Below are positions 1-6,484 of a DNA stretch of 12,092 bases, in pieces. The notes beneath the pieces were generated by a model. The model made no database searches, was not told the origin of the DNA, and was given only the letters and a program-made list of their open reading frames with translations. Made by a program: the position numbers and the translations under genes. The stretch's first letter is position 1. Each line of letters begins with the position of its first letter. The DNA comes from CAZEFK01 sp964511405 (lineage in GTDB: Bacteria > Pseudomonadota > Alphaproteobacteria > Elsterales > Elsteraceae), in the NCBI GenBank assembly GCA_964511405.1, contig CAZEFK010000215.1:1-12092 (forward strand). Direction: 5' to 3'.

Positions 1-166
1 CGAAGGTGCCGATGTGCGGCAGGCCCGAGGGGCCGTAGCCGGTCTCGAACAGCACATAGCCCTTGACCGGAGCCTTGCCCTCCAGCCGGGCGAGCAGCTT
101 GCGCGCTTCCTCGAACGGCCAAGCCTTGGCGCCCTGCGCCAGCATGCGGATATCAGCGGTTTCCAT
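1..166 (-). CDS. lysK: Class I lysyl-tRNA synthetase, N-terminal part (cut by window edge)
   Basis: Only the first 55 codons are present; the gene continues beyond position 1. It would charge tRNA-Lys with lysine in the cytoplasm. The visible protein starts METADIRML, continues through AKAWPFEEARKLLARL, and reaches FETGYGPSGLPHIGTF. That last stretch carries the class I synthetase HIGH signature as PHIG, and its GPSGLPHIGTF setting is typical of the class I LysRS found in archaea and many alphaproteobacteria, not of class II LysS. The start could be the ATG at 166 or an in-frame ATG at 178, which adds MVRA; neither has a convincing Shine-Dalgarno, so the shorter form is given. The gene is divergent from the dinG-family gene, with about 90 bp between the starts. 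I am confident of the family and less so of the start. Confidence 0.92.
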   Translation of the reverse strand, partial: METADIRMLAQGAKAWPFEEARKLLARLEGKAPVKGYVLFETGYGPSGLPHIGTF

Positions 167-258
167 GGCCCGGACCATAGCCGCCGAGGCCTGGGCCTGC
201 CACGCTTAAGTCCTCCTGTGCGCTTGTGCTGCGGGCTCGCCCTCCCGATAGTCGGGCG

Positions 259-3000
259 ATGGGCAGTCCAAGCGCGCTTCCGGACCTCGACCCGGCCCGC
301 CTGCTCGCCGGTGTGCCGGCGCTGGTGGCCGGCGTCAGCGTCGCCGCCTGGCTGTCGGCCGACGGCGAGGTCGACGAGATCGGCTTCCCGGAGGCCCGCA
401 CCCGCCTGGCCGGCGGTCCGCCGCCGCTGGTTCTGCATGCCCGGGCGCTGGCGCGCAAGCTCGACCTGCCCGGTCTGCCCGCCCTGGACCTCTTGGAGCT
501 GCTGGCCTTCGTGCGGCCGGCCGAGCCCTGCGTGCCGACCCCGCGCGGCCTGGCGCGGCATCTGGGGCTGCCGATCCCCCACGATGCCATCGGCGAAGCC
601 GTGCTGCTGCAGGACGCGGCGGCGCAGCTGCTGCGCGAGCTGGCGGCGACGCCGGACGGCGATGCCGCCGCGATCGCCGAGACCATGGCGCGGGCCGGCT
701 GGCCGTGGGGCCCGGCGGTCACCGCGGCGCTCGGCCGCGCCGGCCGCGCCGAGACCGGCTGGCAAGTGTGGCGGTCGCTGCCCGAGATCAGCGAGCATGC
801 GCCGCCGCCTCCCGCCGGCAACAAGCCGGTCGATCCCGCCGAGGCGCGGCGGCGGCTGGCCCAGCTGCTGGGCCGCGACGCCGAGGCCCGGCCCAGCCAG
901 GCCGACTACGCCGCTGCGGTCGCCGCCGCCTTTGCCCCGCGCGCCGCGCCGGACCAGCCCCAGGCGGTGCTGGCCGAGGCCGGGACCGGCGTCGGCAAGA
1001 CCCTGGGCTATCTGGCGCCGGCCACCCTGTGGGCCGAGCAGAACCAGGGCCCGGTGTGGGTGTCGACCTACACCCGCAACCTGCAACACCAGATCGACGC
1101 CGAGCTCGACCGCGTCTATCCCGACGCCGCGGTCAAGCGGCTCAAGGCCGTGCTGCGCAAGGGCCGCGAGAACTATCTGTGCCTGCTGAACCTGGAAGAG
1201 GCGGTGCGCGGCCTCGCCACCCGGCCGGCCGACGCGGTGTGGCTGGGGCTGGTCGCGCGCTGGGCCCGGCGCACCCGCGACGGCGATTTCTCCGGCGGCG
1301 ACTTCCCGGGCTGGCTGCCCGACCTGGCCGGCCGCGGCCGCACCTTCGGCCTGGCCGACCGACGCGGGGAATGCATCTACGCGGCCTGTCCGCATTTCGA
1401 CAAATGCTTCATCGAGCGCAGCGTCCGCCGCGCCCGCCGCGCCGACATCGTGGTCGCCAACCATGCCCTGGTGATGATCCAGGCGGCGATCGCCGGCGAC
1501 GACGACGCCGTGCCCAGCCGGCTGGTGTTCGACGAGGGCCACCACCTGTTCGAGGCCGCCGACAGCGCCTTCTCCAGCCACCTGTCGGGTGCCGAGGGCG
1601 AGGATCTCCGGCGCTGGCTGCTGGGTCCGGAGGGCGGCAGCCGCAGCCGCGCGCGCGGCCTGAAGCGCCGGCTGGAGGACCTGGTCGAAGGCGACGACCA
1701 CCTGGTCCGGCTGCTGACCGAGGCGCTGCAGGCGGCGCGCGCGCTGCCTGGCGAGAGCTGGGGCGCGCGCGTGGCCGACAGCCGGCCAAGCGGCCCGATC
1801 GAACGCTTCCTGGAGCGCGTCCATGCCCAGGTCCTGGCGCGCACCGACGGGGTCGGCGACGGCCATGCCCGCGAGACCGACCTGGATCCGCCGGTCGCCG
1901 GCCTGGTCGAGGCCGGCGCCGACGCCGGCCAAGCGCTGGGCGCCATCCGCCGGCCGCTGATGGCCCTGCGGACCCGGCTGCTGGCGCAGCTGGACGACGA
2001 GGCCGACGAGCTGGACAGCGCGACCCGCCAGCGCATCGAAGCGATCGGCCGCAGCCTGAACCGCCGCGCCATCCTGCCGCTGCAGGGCTGGGAGGCGATG
2101 CTCGCCGACCTGGCACGCGCGACGCCGCCCGAGTTCGTCGACTGGCTGGCGGTCGAGAACGCCGGGCGCCGCGACATGGAGGTCGGCATGCACCGGCGCT
2201 GGGTCGACCCGACCCGGCCGTTCGCCGCGGCGGTGGCGACGCCGGCCCATGGCCTGCTGGTGACCTCGGCGACCCTGACCGACGGCACCGGCGATACCGA
2301 GCGCGACTGGCTGAGCGCCGAGCTGCGCGCCGGCGCCCCCCACCTGGCCGCGCCGCCGATGCGGGTGGCGGTGCCGTCGCCGTTCGACTATGCCGCCCAG
2401 ACCCGGGTGTTCGTGATCACCGACGTGCGCCGCGACGACCCGGCGCAGGTGGCGGCCGCCTATCGGTCGCTGTTCCTGGCCGCGGGCGGCGGCGCGCTCG
2501 GGCTGTTCACCGCGATCGGCCGGCTGCGCCAGGTCCATGCCCGCATCGCCCCGGCCATGGACCAGGCCGGGTTGCCGCTGCTGGCCCAGCATGTCGACGC
2601 CATGGAGACGACGGCGCTGATCGACATCTTCCGCGCCGAAGAGGATGCCTGCCTGTTGGGCACCGACGCCGTGCGCGACGGCGTCGACGTGCCGGGCCGC
2701 TCGCTGCGGCTGATCGTGTTCGACCGCGTGCCCTGGCCCCGGCCCGACATCCTGCACCGGGCGCGTCGCGCCGCCTTCGGCGGCACCGGCTATGATGACA
2801 TGCTGACGCGCCTCAAGCTGCGTCAGGCGTTTGGCCGGCTGGTCCGGCGGGCCTCCGATACCGGCGTCTTCGTCATGCTCGACAGCCGGCTGCCGAGCCG
2901 GCTGCTGGGCGCCTTCCCCGCCGGCGCGCCGGTGGCCCGGGTCGGGCTGGCCGAGGCGGTGGCCGAGACCCGCGCCTTCATGGCAGCAACCGCGCCTTGA
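259..3000 (+). CDS. dinG: DinG/XPD-family ATP-dependent DNA helicase with Fe-S cluster motif
   Basis: This is a predicted 913-residue superfamily 2 helicase of the DinG/XPD/Rad3 type, a 5'-3' DNA unwinding enzyme in known members. Walker A is EAGTGVGKT (residues 240-248). Four cysteines, C308, C372, C377 and C383, fit the Fe-S cluster ligands inserted in helicase domain 1. The DEAH-like box is DEGHH (425-429). The C-terminal domain has the ATLTDGTGD region, GTDAVRDGVDVPG and the motif VI-like QAFGRLVRR (856-864). Residues 1 to about 225 form an extra N-terminal region with no catalytic motif I can recognise; it may be a degenerate exonuclease-like domain as in some DinG relatives. The ATG at 259 is preferred over an in-frame GTG at 226, which adds 11 poorly conserved-looking residues. 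It is first in a likely operon with the TerB-like and EamA genes. The gene symbol denotes the family, not proven orthology to E. coli DinG. Confidence 0.9.
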   Translation: MGSPSALPDLDPARLLAGVPALVAGVSVAAWLSADGEVDEIGFPEARTRLAGGPPPLVLHARALARKLDLPGLPALDLLELLAFVRPAEPCVPTPRGLARHLGLPIPHDAIGEAVLLQDAAAQLLRELAATPDGDAAAIAETMARAGWPWGPAVTAALGRAGRAETGWQVWRSLPEISEHAPPPPAGNKPVDPAEARRRLAQLLGRDAEARPSQADYAAAVAAAFAPRAAPDQPQAVLAEAGTGVGKTLGYLAPATLWAEQNQGPVWVSTYTRNLQHQIDAELDRVYPDAAVKRLKAVLRKGRENYLCLLNLEEAVRGLATRPADAVWLGLVARWARRTRDGDFSGGDFPGWLPDLAGRGRTFGLADRRGECIYAACPHFDKCFIERSVRRARRADIVVANHALVMIQAAIAGDDDAVPSRLVFDEGHHLFEAADSAFSSHLSGAEGEDLRRWLLGPEGGSRSRARGLKRRLEDLVEGDDHLVRLLTEALQAARALPGESWGARVADSRPSGPIERFLERVHAQVLARTDGVGDGHARETDLDPPVAGLVEAGADAGQALGAIRRPLMALRTRLLAQLDDEADELDSATRQRIEAIGRSLNRRAILPLQGWEAMLADLARATPPEFVDWLAVENAGRRDMEVGMHRRWVDPTRPFAAAVATPAHGLLVTSATLTDGTGDTERDWLSAELRAGAPHLAAPPMRVAVPSPFDYAAQTRVFVITDVRRDDPAQVAAAYRSLFLAAGGGALGLFTAIGRLRQVHARIAPAMDQAGLPLLAQHVDAMETTALIDIFRAEEDACLLGTDAVRDGVDVPGRSLRLIVFDRVPWPRPDILHRARRAAFGGTGYDDMLTRLKLRQAFGRLVRRASDTGVFVMLDSRLPSRLLGAFPAGAPVARVGLAEAVAETRAFMAATAP

Positions 3001-3039
3001 TCGCGACGAATTCCTCGTCCAACGTGGCGCCCGCCAACC

Positions 3040-3046
3040 GAGAGGA
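3040..3046 (+). promoter_or_regulatory. Ribosome binding site of the TerB-like gene
   Basis: GAGAGGA lies 4 bp before the ATG at 3051. It decides the start: the same frame stays open back to a TTG at 2997 that overlaps the helicase stop, but that longer form adds 18 low-complexity residues and has no comparable site. Confidence 0.6.
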
Positions 3047-3050
3047 CGTC

Positions 3051-3455
3051 ATGATCGGCCCCCACGCCGCGCTCGTCTACACCATGGTCCTGCTGTCGAT
3101 GGCCGACCGCGAGATGACCGACGCCGAGATCCGCACCATGCAGGAGGTGATCGGCTTCCTGCCCAGCTTCCGCGAGTTCGACCTCGACACCCTGCCCGAG
3201 ATCGCCAATGGCTGCGTGGACCTGCTGCGCAAGACCGACGGCCTGGATGTGGCGATCGAGCAGATCAAGGCCGCGCTGCCCAAACGGCTGCGCGAAACCG
3301 CCTATGCGCTCGGCTGCGACGTCGTCGCCTCGGACGGCGAGGCGACCCAGGAGGAGCTGCAGCTGCTGGAAATGCTGCGCGACGCCTTCGAGCTCGACCC
3401 CCTGGTGACGGCCGCCATCGAGCGCGGCACCCGCGCCCGCTTCACTGCCCTGTAA
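3051..3455 (+). CDS. TerB-like (tellurite-resistance TerB family) protein
   Basis: A 134-residue, mostly helical cytosolic protein. It opens MIGPHAALVYTMVLLSMADREMTDAE and later has a second acidic stretch, VVASDGEATQEE, at about residues 91-102. Two acidic turns of this kind in a small alpha-helical protein are characteristic of the TerB fold, where they can bind metal. Stand-alone TerB proteins like this are common in alphaproteobacteria; most have no demonstrated role in tellurite resistance, and none is claimed here. The start at 3051 is supported by a good ribosome binding site. The gene begins 50 bp after the helicase stop, and its TAA shares a base with the ATG of the following transporter (TAATG), which suggests translational coupling. 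Family assignment is good; function is unknown. Confidence 0.8.
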   Translation: MIGPHAALVYTMVLLSMADREMTDAEIRTMQEVIGFLPSFREFDLDTLPEIANGCVDLLRKTDGLDVAIEQIKAALPKRLRETAYALGCDVVASDGEATQEELQLLEMLRDAFELDPLVTAAIERGTRARFTAL

Positions 3456-4351
3456 TGGCGCCCAGCGCGTCCATCGCCACGGGCGGCGCCGCCGGCCGCT
3501 ACCGCCGCGGCATCCTGCTGGTCGGCGCTGCGGCGGCGATCTGGAGCAGCGCCGGGCTGATCGTGCGGTCGGTGTCGGTCGATCCCTGGGCGATGCTGTT
3601 CTGGCGCTCGGTCTTCGCCTTCATCTTCCTGGCCGGCTATCTGGTCATCGACGACTGGCGCGGCAACCTGAGAGCGACCCGCCGCATGGGCTGGACGGGC
3701 CTTGCGGTCGCGGTCTGCTTCGCGTTGTCGATGACCTGCTTCCTGTTGGCCCTGGACCGGACCAGCGTCGCCAACGTGCTGATCTTCCAGGCCACGGCGC
3801 CGTTCATCGCCGCCGCGCTGGCCTGGGCGTTCCTGGGCGAGCGGCTGACCGGCACGACCCTGATGGCGATCGCCGCGACCCTGGTCGGCATCGCCGTCAT
3901 GGTCTCGGAGTCGGTCGTCGCCGGCCGCCTCTATGGCGACCTGCTGTCGCTGGTCATGGGCTTCGCCTTCGCCGCCACGATCGTGCTGGTGCGGCGCAAG
4001 CGGGACCTGGCGATGACGCCGGCGACCACGCTCGCGACCCTGCTGGCCGCGCTCGCCGCCTGGCCGCTGGCGGGCTCGCTCTCGGCCTCGTCGGGCGACC
4101 TGATGCTGCTGGGCCTGTTCGGCGTCGGCCAGATGGGCCTGGCCCTGGTCGCCTTCACCGCCGGCGCCCGCCTGCTGCCCGCGGCCGATTCCGGCTTGGT
4201 GTCGATGCTGGAGGTGGTGCTGGCGCCGCTCTGGGTCTGGCTGGCCTTCGGCGAAGTGCCGAGCCCCCGCACCCTAGCCGGCGGCGCCATCGTGCTGGCC
4301 GCGGTGGCCGCGCACACCCTGGTGGAACGCCGGCGGCTGGCCGGCGGGTAG
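3455..4351 (+). CDS. EamA-domain DMT-superfamily transporter
   Basis: A 298-residue inner-membrane protein with about ten hydrophobic segments arranged as two EamA repeats. The first repeat runs from GILLVGAAAAIWSSAG to the typical block ATAPFIAAALAWAFLGERLTG, at about residues 110-130. The second contains DSGLVSMLEVVLAPLWVW, followed by AFGEVP and a last helix before the cytosolic tail LVERRRLAGG. The family exports or imports small metabolites such as amino acids or related compounds; the substrate cannot be told from sequence. The ATG at 3455 overlaps the TerB-like stop by one base, so this is the third gene of the unit. The reading frame stays open far upstream inside the helicase gene, but that part is an out-of-frame shadow. 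Confidence 0.88.
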   Translation: MAPSASIATGGAAGRYRRGILLVGAAAAIWSSAGLIVRSVSVDPWAMLFWRSVFAFIFLAGYLVIDDWRGNLRATRRMGWTGLAVAVCFALSMTCFLLALDRTSVANVLIFQATAPFIAAALAWAFLGERLTGTTLMAIAATLVGIAVMVSESVVAGRLYGDLLSLVMGFAFAATIVLVRRKRDLAMTPATTLATLLAALAAWPLAGSLSASSGDLMLLGLFGVGQMGLALVAFTAGARLLPAADSGLVSMLEVVLAPLWVWLAFGEVPSPRTLAGGAIVLAAVAAHTLVERRRLAGG

Positions 4352-4620
4352 CCAGCGTTGCACTGGGTTCGGCAGTGTCCCGAGCGGTGAGGCCACAAAA
4401 GTGACTAATGCCGTCCGAAGGTGCCCACGATTCGCGGCGCGTTGAGCCTCGATGGCGCGGTTGCCGCGTTTGCTCAGATTGGGCGGACATGGGTAGAAGC
4501 GGGAAAAATTGGATTCCGTCAATGGGTTAGACAACCCCGCGGTTCTCAAGGGGAAATGCCGATTGACGAAGGCTTTTCAAGATCCCATCTTGGTATTTGG
4601 GAGTGATCGTCGGTCTGGAA
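4352..4620. other. Transition region between the chromosomal operon and the low-GC island
   Basis: This 269-bp stretch has no gene I can support. Base composition falls along it, from GC-rich next to the transporter to A/T-rich stretches such as GGGAAAAATTGG near 4500. Short open frames exist on both strands, including a GTG-started 61-codon frame at 4421-4606, but they lack a ribosome binding site or recognisable sequence. TTGACG at 4563-4568, followed 17 bp later by CATCTT, could be a weak promoter for the 4621 ORF. I see no strong terminator after the transporter. Confidence 0.3.
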
Positions 4621-4818
4621 ATGTTCTTCTCACTACGCAATTTGCTCTGGTGGCAGTATGGAGGGCCCGATAAGAAGCCCAAGCCCGCGTTTGCCACCGA
4701 AAAAGAAGCCTACGAATTCTGCCAAAATGCGTACAAAGAAACCGGAGGCGTCACCCCAGAACTGCGGCGCGCTTACGAGTTCTATTTGAAGAATATTGAT
4801 GACGACTGCCGGCCTTAA
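4621..4818 (+). CDS. Small unknown protein, candidate partner (antitoxin-like) of the GNAT gene
   Basis: A 65-residue ORF that I do not recognise. It begins MFFSLRNLLWWQYGG, continues with the lysine-rich DKKPKPAF, and has a likely helical, charged C-terminal half, TEKEAYEFCQNAYKETGG then ELRRAYEFYLKN, ending in DDDCRP. There is no ribbon-helix-helix pattern of the DUF1778 type and no obvious DNA-binding motif. Base composition is visibly lower in GC than in the chromosomal genes around the island. The ATG at 4621 is preferred; in-frame GTG (4603) and TTG (4597) starts upstream are possible, and no start has a convincing ribosome binding site. Its last 20 bases overlap the start of the GNAT gene at 4799 in another frame. 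That coupled layout is typical of toxin-antitoxin pairs but is not proof. It is the only intact resident gene of the island. Confidence 0.6.
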   Translation: MFFSLRNLLWWQYGGPDKKPKPAFATEKEAYEFCQNAYKETGGVTPELRRAYEFYLKNIDDDCRP

Positions 4819-4959
4819 ACTTGACGCCAATAATCTCAGATTCATTCCGTTGCCAAATGGAGATGCGTTTAAAGATTTCAACTCTGGCGAAGCTGAGATA
4901 GATAGAAATCTACAGAAATGCAGTGAGTGGCACAGCTGCCATAGGTCAAGAGTTTTTTG
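4799..4959 (+). pseudogene. GNAT acetyltransferase gene, 5' fragment (interrupted by IS66 element)
   Basis: This is the N-terminal third of a GNAT N-acetyltransferase, read from the ATG at 4799. It encodes MTTAGLKLDANNLRFIPL and then FNSGEAEIDRNLQKCSEW to residue 53, plus two bases of codon 54. The pattern of phenylalanine, small residues, then acidic residues and D..L before a helix resembles the N-terminus of TacT/AtaT-type GNAT toxins. The frame runs one codon (TGG) into the insertion sequence and stops at TAA 4961-4963, giving a truncated 54-residue product. Joining 4959 to 6485 restores an uninterrupted 188-codon gene ending at 6890. The start overlaps the upstream small ORF by 20 bp. 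Before the insertion the two were probably co-transcribed. Confidence 0.8.
4952..4959. repeat. Target site duplication, left copy (GTTTTTTG)
   Basis: The 8 bp GTTTTTTG directly before the left terminal repeat is repeated exactly at 6477-6484, directly after the right terminal repeat. Eight-base duplications are usual for IS66-family elements. The intact match suggests a fairly recent, simple insertion. Confidence 0.92.
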
Positions 4960-4970
4960 GTAACTGCTCA
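4960..4970 (+). repeat. IS66 left terminal inverted repeat
   Basis: GTAACTGCTCA is the exact reverse complement of 6466-6476. Beyond 11 bp the two ends diverge (CCCC on the left against GGGG on the right, read inward). Confidence 0.9.
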
Positions 4971-5068
4971 CCCCTTGCCTGATGGGGCAGCGCCGCGAGG
5001 CACGGGCTGTGGGTGGAGGCGGCAATACCCGCAAGCTATAGAAATTGGTTGCGTTGACGGGCGGATCA

Positions 5069-5091
5069 TGAGTCAACCTATCCATGACTCA
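5069..5091 (+). promoter_or_regulatory. Small hairpin across the transposase start codon
   Basis: TGAGTC (5069-5074) pairs with GACTCA (5086-5091) around an 11-nt loop. The transposase ATG at 5084 sits at the loop/stem edge, and no clear Shine-Dalgarno precedes it. It could limit transposase translation, but the stem is only 6 bp and may be chance. Confidence 0.25.
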
Positions 5092-6457
5092 GCCGCCGGA
5101 TCGATCGCCGCTGTCGCCGTCCGAGAAGGACGCGTTGATTGGTGCGCTGGTGGCGCGAGTTGAGGAGCTGATTGGCGAGCTGTCGGCGCTGCGAGCGGAG
5201 AATGCCGAGCTGCGGGCGAAACTGAAGCTGCCGCCGAAGACTCCGGACAATTCGTCGATGCCGCCGTCGAAGGGCGAGAAGCCGAACCGGGCCGAGCGGC
5301 GCAAGGCGCAGCGCAAGGGCCGGCCTGGCAGCTTTCGGGCGTTGGCCGCGAACCCGGATCGGACGATCGACGCTTTTGCCGAAGCCTGCCCGCATTGCCA
5401 GCATGGTCTGACGCCGTCGGACCAGCCTGATGCGCATGCCTATGATCATGTCGAGTTGCCGCCGATCCGGCCCTTGGTGACGCGGATCAACCGGCACCGC
5501 GGGACCTGCCCGTGCTGCCGCAAGGGGTTCAGCGCGCCGGTGCCGGAAGGCCTGGAGCCCGGCTCGCCCTTCGGGCCGGGCCTGTCCTCGCTGATCGTTC
5601 ACCTGCATGTGACCCAGGCGATCAGCTTCGAGCGGCTGGTGCGCCTGCTCGATGAGATGTTCGGCGTGACGATCAGCGAAGGCGCCATCGCCAACATCCT
5701 GGCGCGGGCCGAGCCGGCCCTGACCGCAGCCGCCGCGGCGATCGCCGACGAGGTCCGCGCCAGCCCGGTAATCGCCTCCGACGAGACCTCGGCACGCGTC
5801 AAGGGCAAGACCTGGTGGCAGTGGGTGCTGCTGTCCTCGACCGCGGTCTACCACACCATCGTCGATACCCGCGCGGCCATCGTCGTCGCCGACTTCCTCA
5901 AGGGTACAGTGCCGGAGGTATGGGTGGCCGACCGCTACGGCGGCCAAGCCGGTCACGGCAAGGTCCGCCAGATCTGCCTGGCCCATCTGTTGCGCGATGC
6001 CCAGTACGCCATCGATGACGGCGATTTGCTCTTCGCGCCGGCCTTCAAGGCCCTGCTGCTGCGGGCCGTCGCCATCGGTCGACGCCGCGACACGCTTCAA
6101 GACAGCTCGCTCAAGCAGTACCGCGCCGATCTCGATCGCCGCCTCGACCGGCTCTTGAGCAAACCACCCAGGAACCGATCCGCCGCCAAGCTCTTCAAGG
6201 CCATGCGCCGCGATCGCGACGACCTGTTCCGCTTCGTCACCCGCCGCGACGTGCCCTATACCAACAATGGCTGCGAACGCGCGCTCCGACCTTCCGTGAT
6301 CTTCCGAAAGGTCACTGGATGCTTCCGTTCGACCAAGGGCGCAAGCGTCTATGCCGCCGCCCAATCCGTCATCGCCACAGGCAGACTGCGCGGCCTCTCC
6401 GCCCTGCGCGCCATCCGAATTGCTCTCAGCGGTAGTATCCTCCCAGCCGCCGCCTGA
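5084..6457 (+). CDS. tnpC: IS66-family transposase (DDE type)
   Basis: A 457-residue transposase that would cut and rejoin the element ends. Order of parts: a short leucine-rich coiled coil (about 20-48, LSALRAENAELRAKL); the typical NSSMPPSKGEKPN linker with a basic stretch; a zinc-binding region with C102, C105, C142 and C145 (CPHC and CPCC); then the catalytic core. The likely DDE triad is D233 (in SDETS), D283 (in WVADRYGG) and E398 (in NNGCERALRP), followed by the conserved FRKVTGCFRSTKGA block. The frame has no break. The ATG at 5084 is chosen because the upstream ATG at 5068 is in another frame. Length fits the single-gene IS66 branch. The long opposite-strand open frames here are composition artefacts. 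Confidence 0.93.
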   Translation: MTQPPDRSPLSPSEKDALIGALVARVEELIGELSALRAENAELRAKLKLPPKTPDNSSMPPSKGEKPNRAERRKAQRKGRPGSFRALAANPDRTIDAFAEACPHCQHGLTPSDQPDAHAYDHVELPPIRPLVTRINRHRGTCPCCRKGFSAPVPEGLEPGSPFGPGLSSLIVHLHVTQAISFERLVRLLDEMFGVTISEGAIANILARAEPALTAAAAAIADEVRASPVIASDETSARVKGKTWWQWVLLSSTAVYHTIVDTRAAIVVADFLKGTVPEVWVADRYGGQAGHGKVRQICLAHLLRDAQYAIDDGDLLFAPAFKALLLRAVAIGRRRDTLQDSSLKQYRADLDRRLDRLLSKPPRNRSAAKLFKAMRRDRDDLFRFVTRRDVPYTNNGCERALRPSVIFRKVTGCFRSTKGASVYAAAQSVIATGRLRGLSALRAIRIALSGSILPAAA

Positions 6458-6465
6458 CCTACCCC

Positions 6466-6476
6466 TGAGCAGTTAC
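6466..6476 (-). repeat. IS66 right terminal inverted repeat
   Basis: TGAGCAGTTAC is the exact reverse complement of the left end at 4960-4970. It lies 8 bp after the transposase stop codon. Confidence 0.9.
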
Positions 6477-6484
6477 GTTTTTTG
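6477..6484. repeat. Target site duplication, right copy (GTTTTTTG)
   Basis: Exact copy of 4952-4959. It encodes V-F and the first two bases of the next codon in the frame of the interrupted acetyltransferase. Confidence 0.92.

Larger units (their letters stand above)
4960..6476 (+). mobile_element. Complete IS66-family insertion sequence (single-transposase, ISBst12-like)
   Basis: The 1517-bp element is delimited by 11-bp perfect terminal inverted repeats (GTAACTGCTCA) and flanked by an exact 8-bp target duplication. It carries one gene, a transposase on the plus strand at 5084-6457. There are no tnpA or tnpB accessory ORFs, which fits the ISBst12-type branch of the IS66 family; the subgroup is inference. 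About 120 bp of mostly non-coding sequence precede the transposase and 19 bp follow it. The element splits a GNAT acetyltransferase gene after the second base of codon 54. The transposase frame is open and its catalytic residues are in place, so the element may still be active. Confidence 0.93.

Noticed and set aside
705..2795. 696-codon plus-strand frame inside the helicase gene
   Set aside because: Almost entirely R, G, P and A from a shifted reading of GC-rich codons.
4421..4606. 61-codon GTG-started frame before the small unknown ORF
   Set aside because: No ribosome binding site, no recognisable motif, and the sequence lies in a transition zone of mixed composition.
5078..6364. 428-codon open frame on the minus strand opposite the transposase
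   Set aside because: It is a shadow of the GC-biased transposase codons; its protein is rich in R, G and H and shows no domain.
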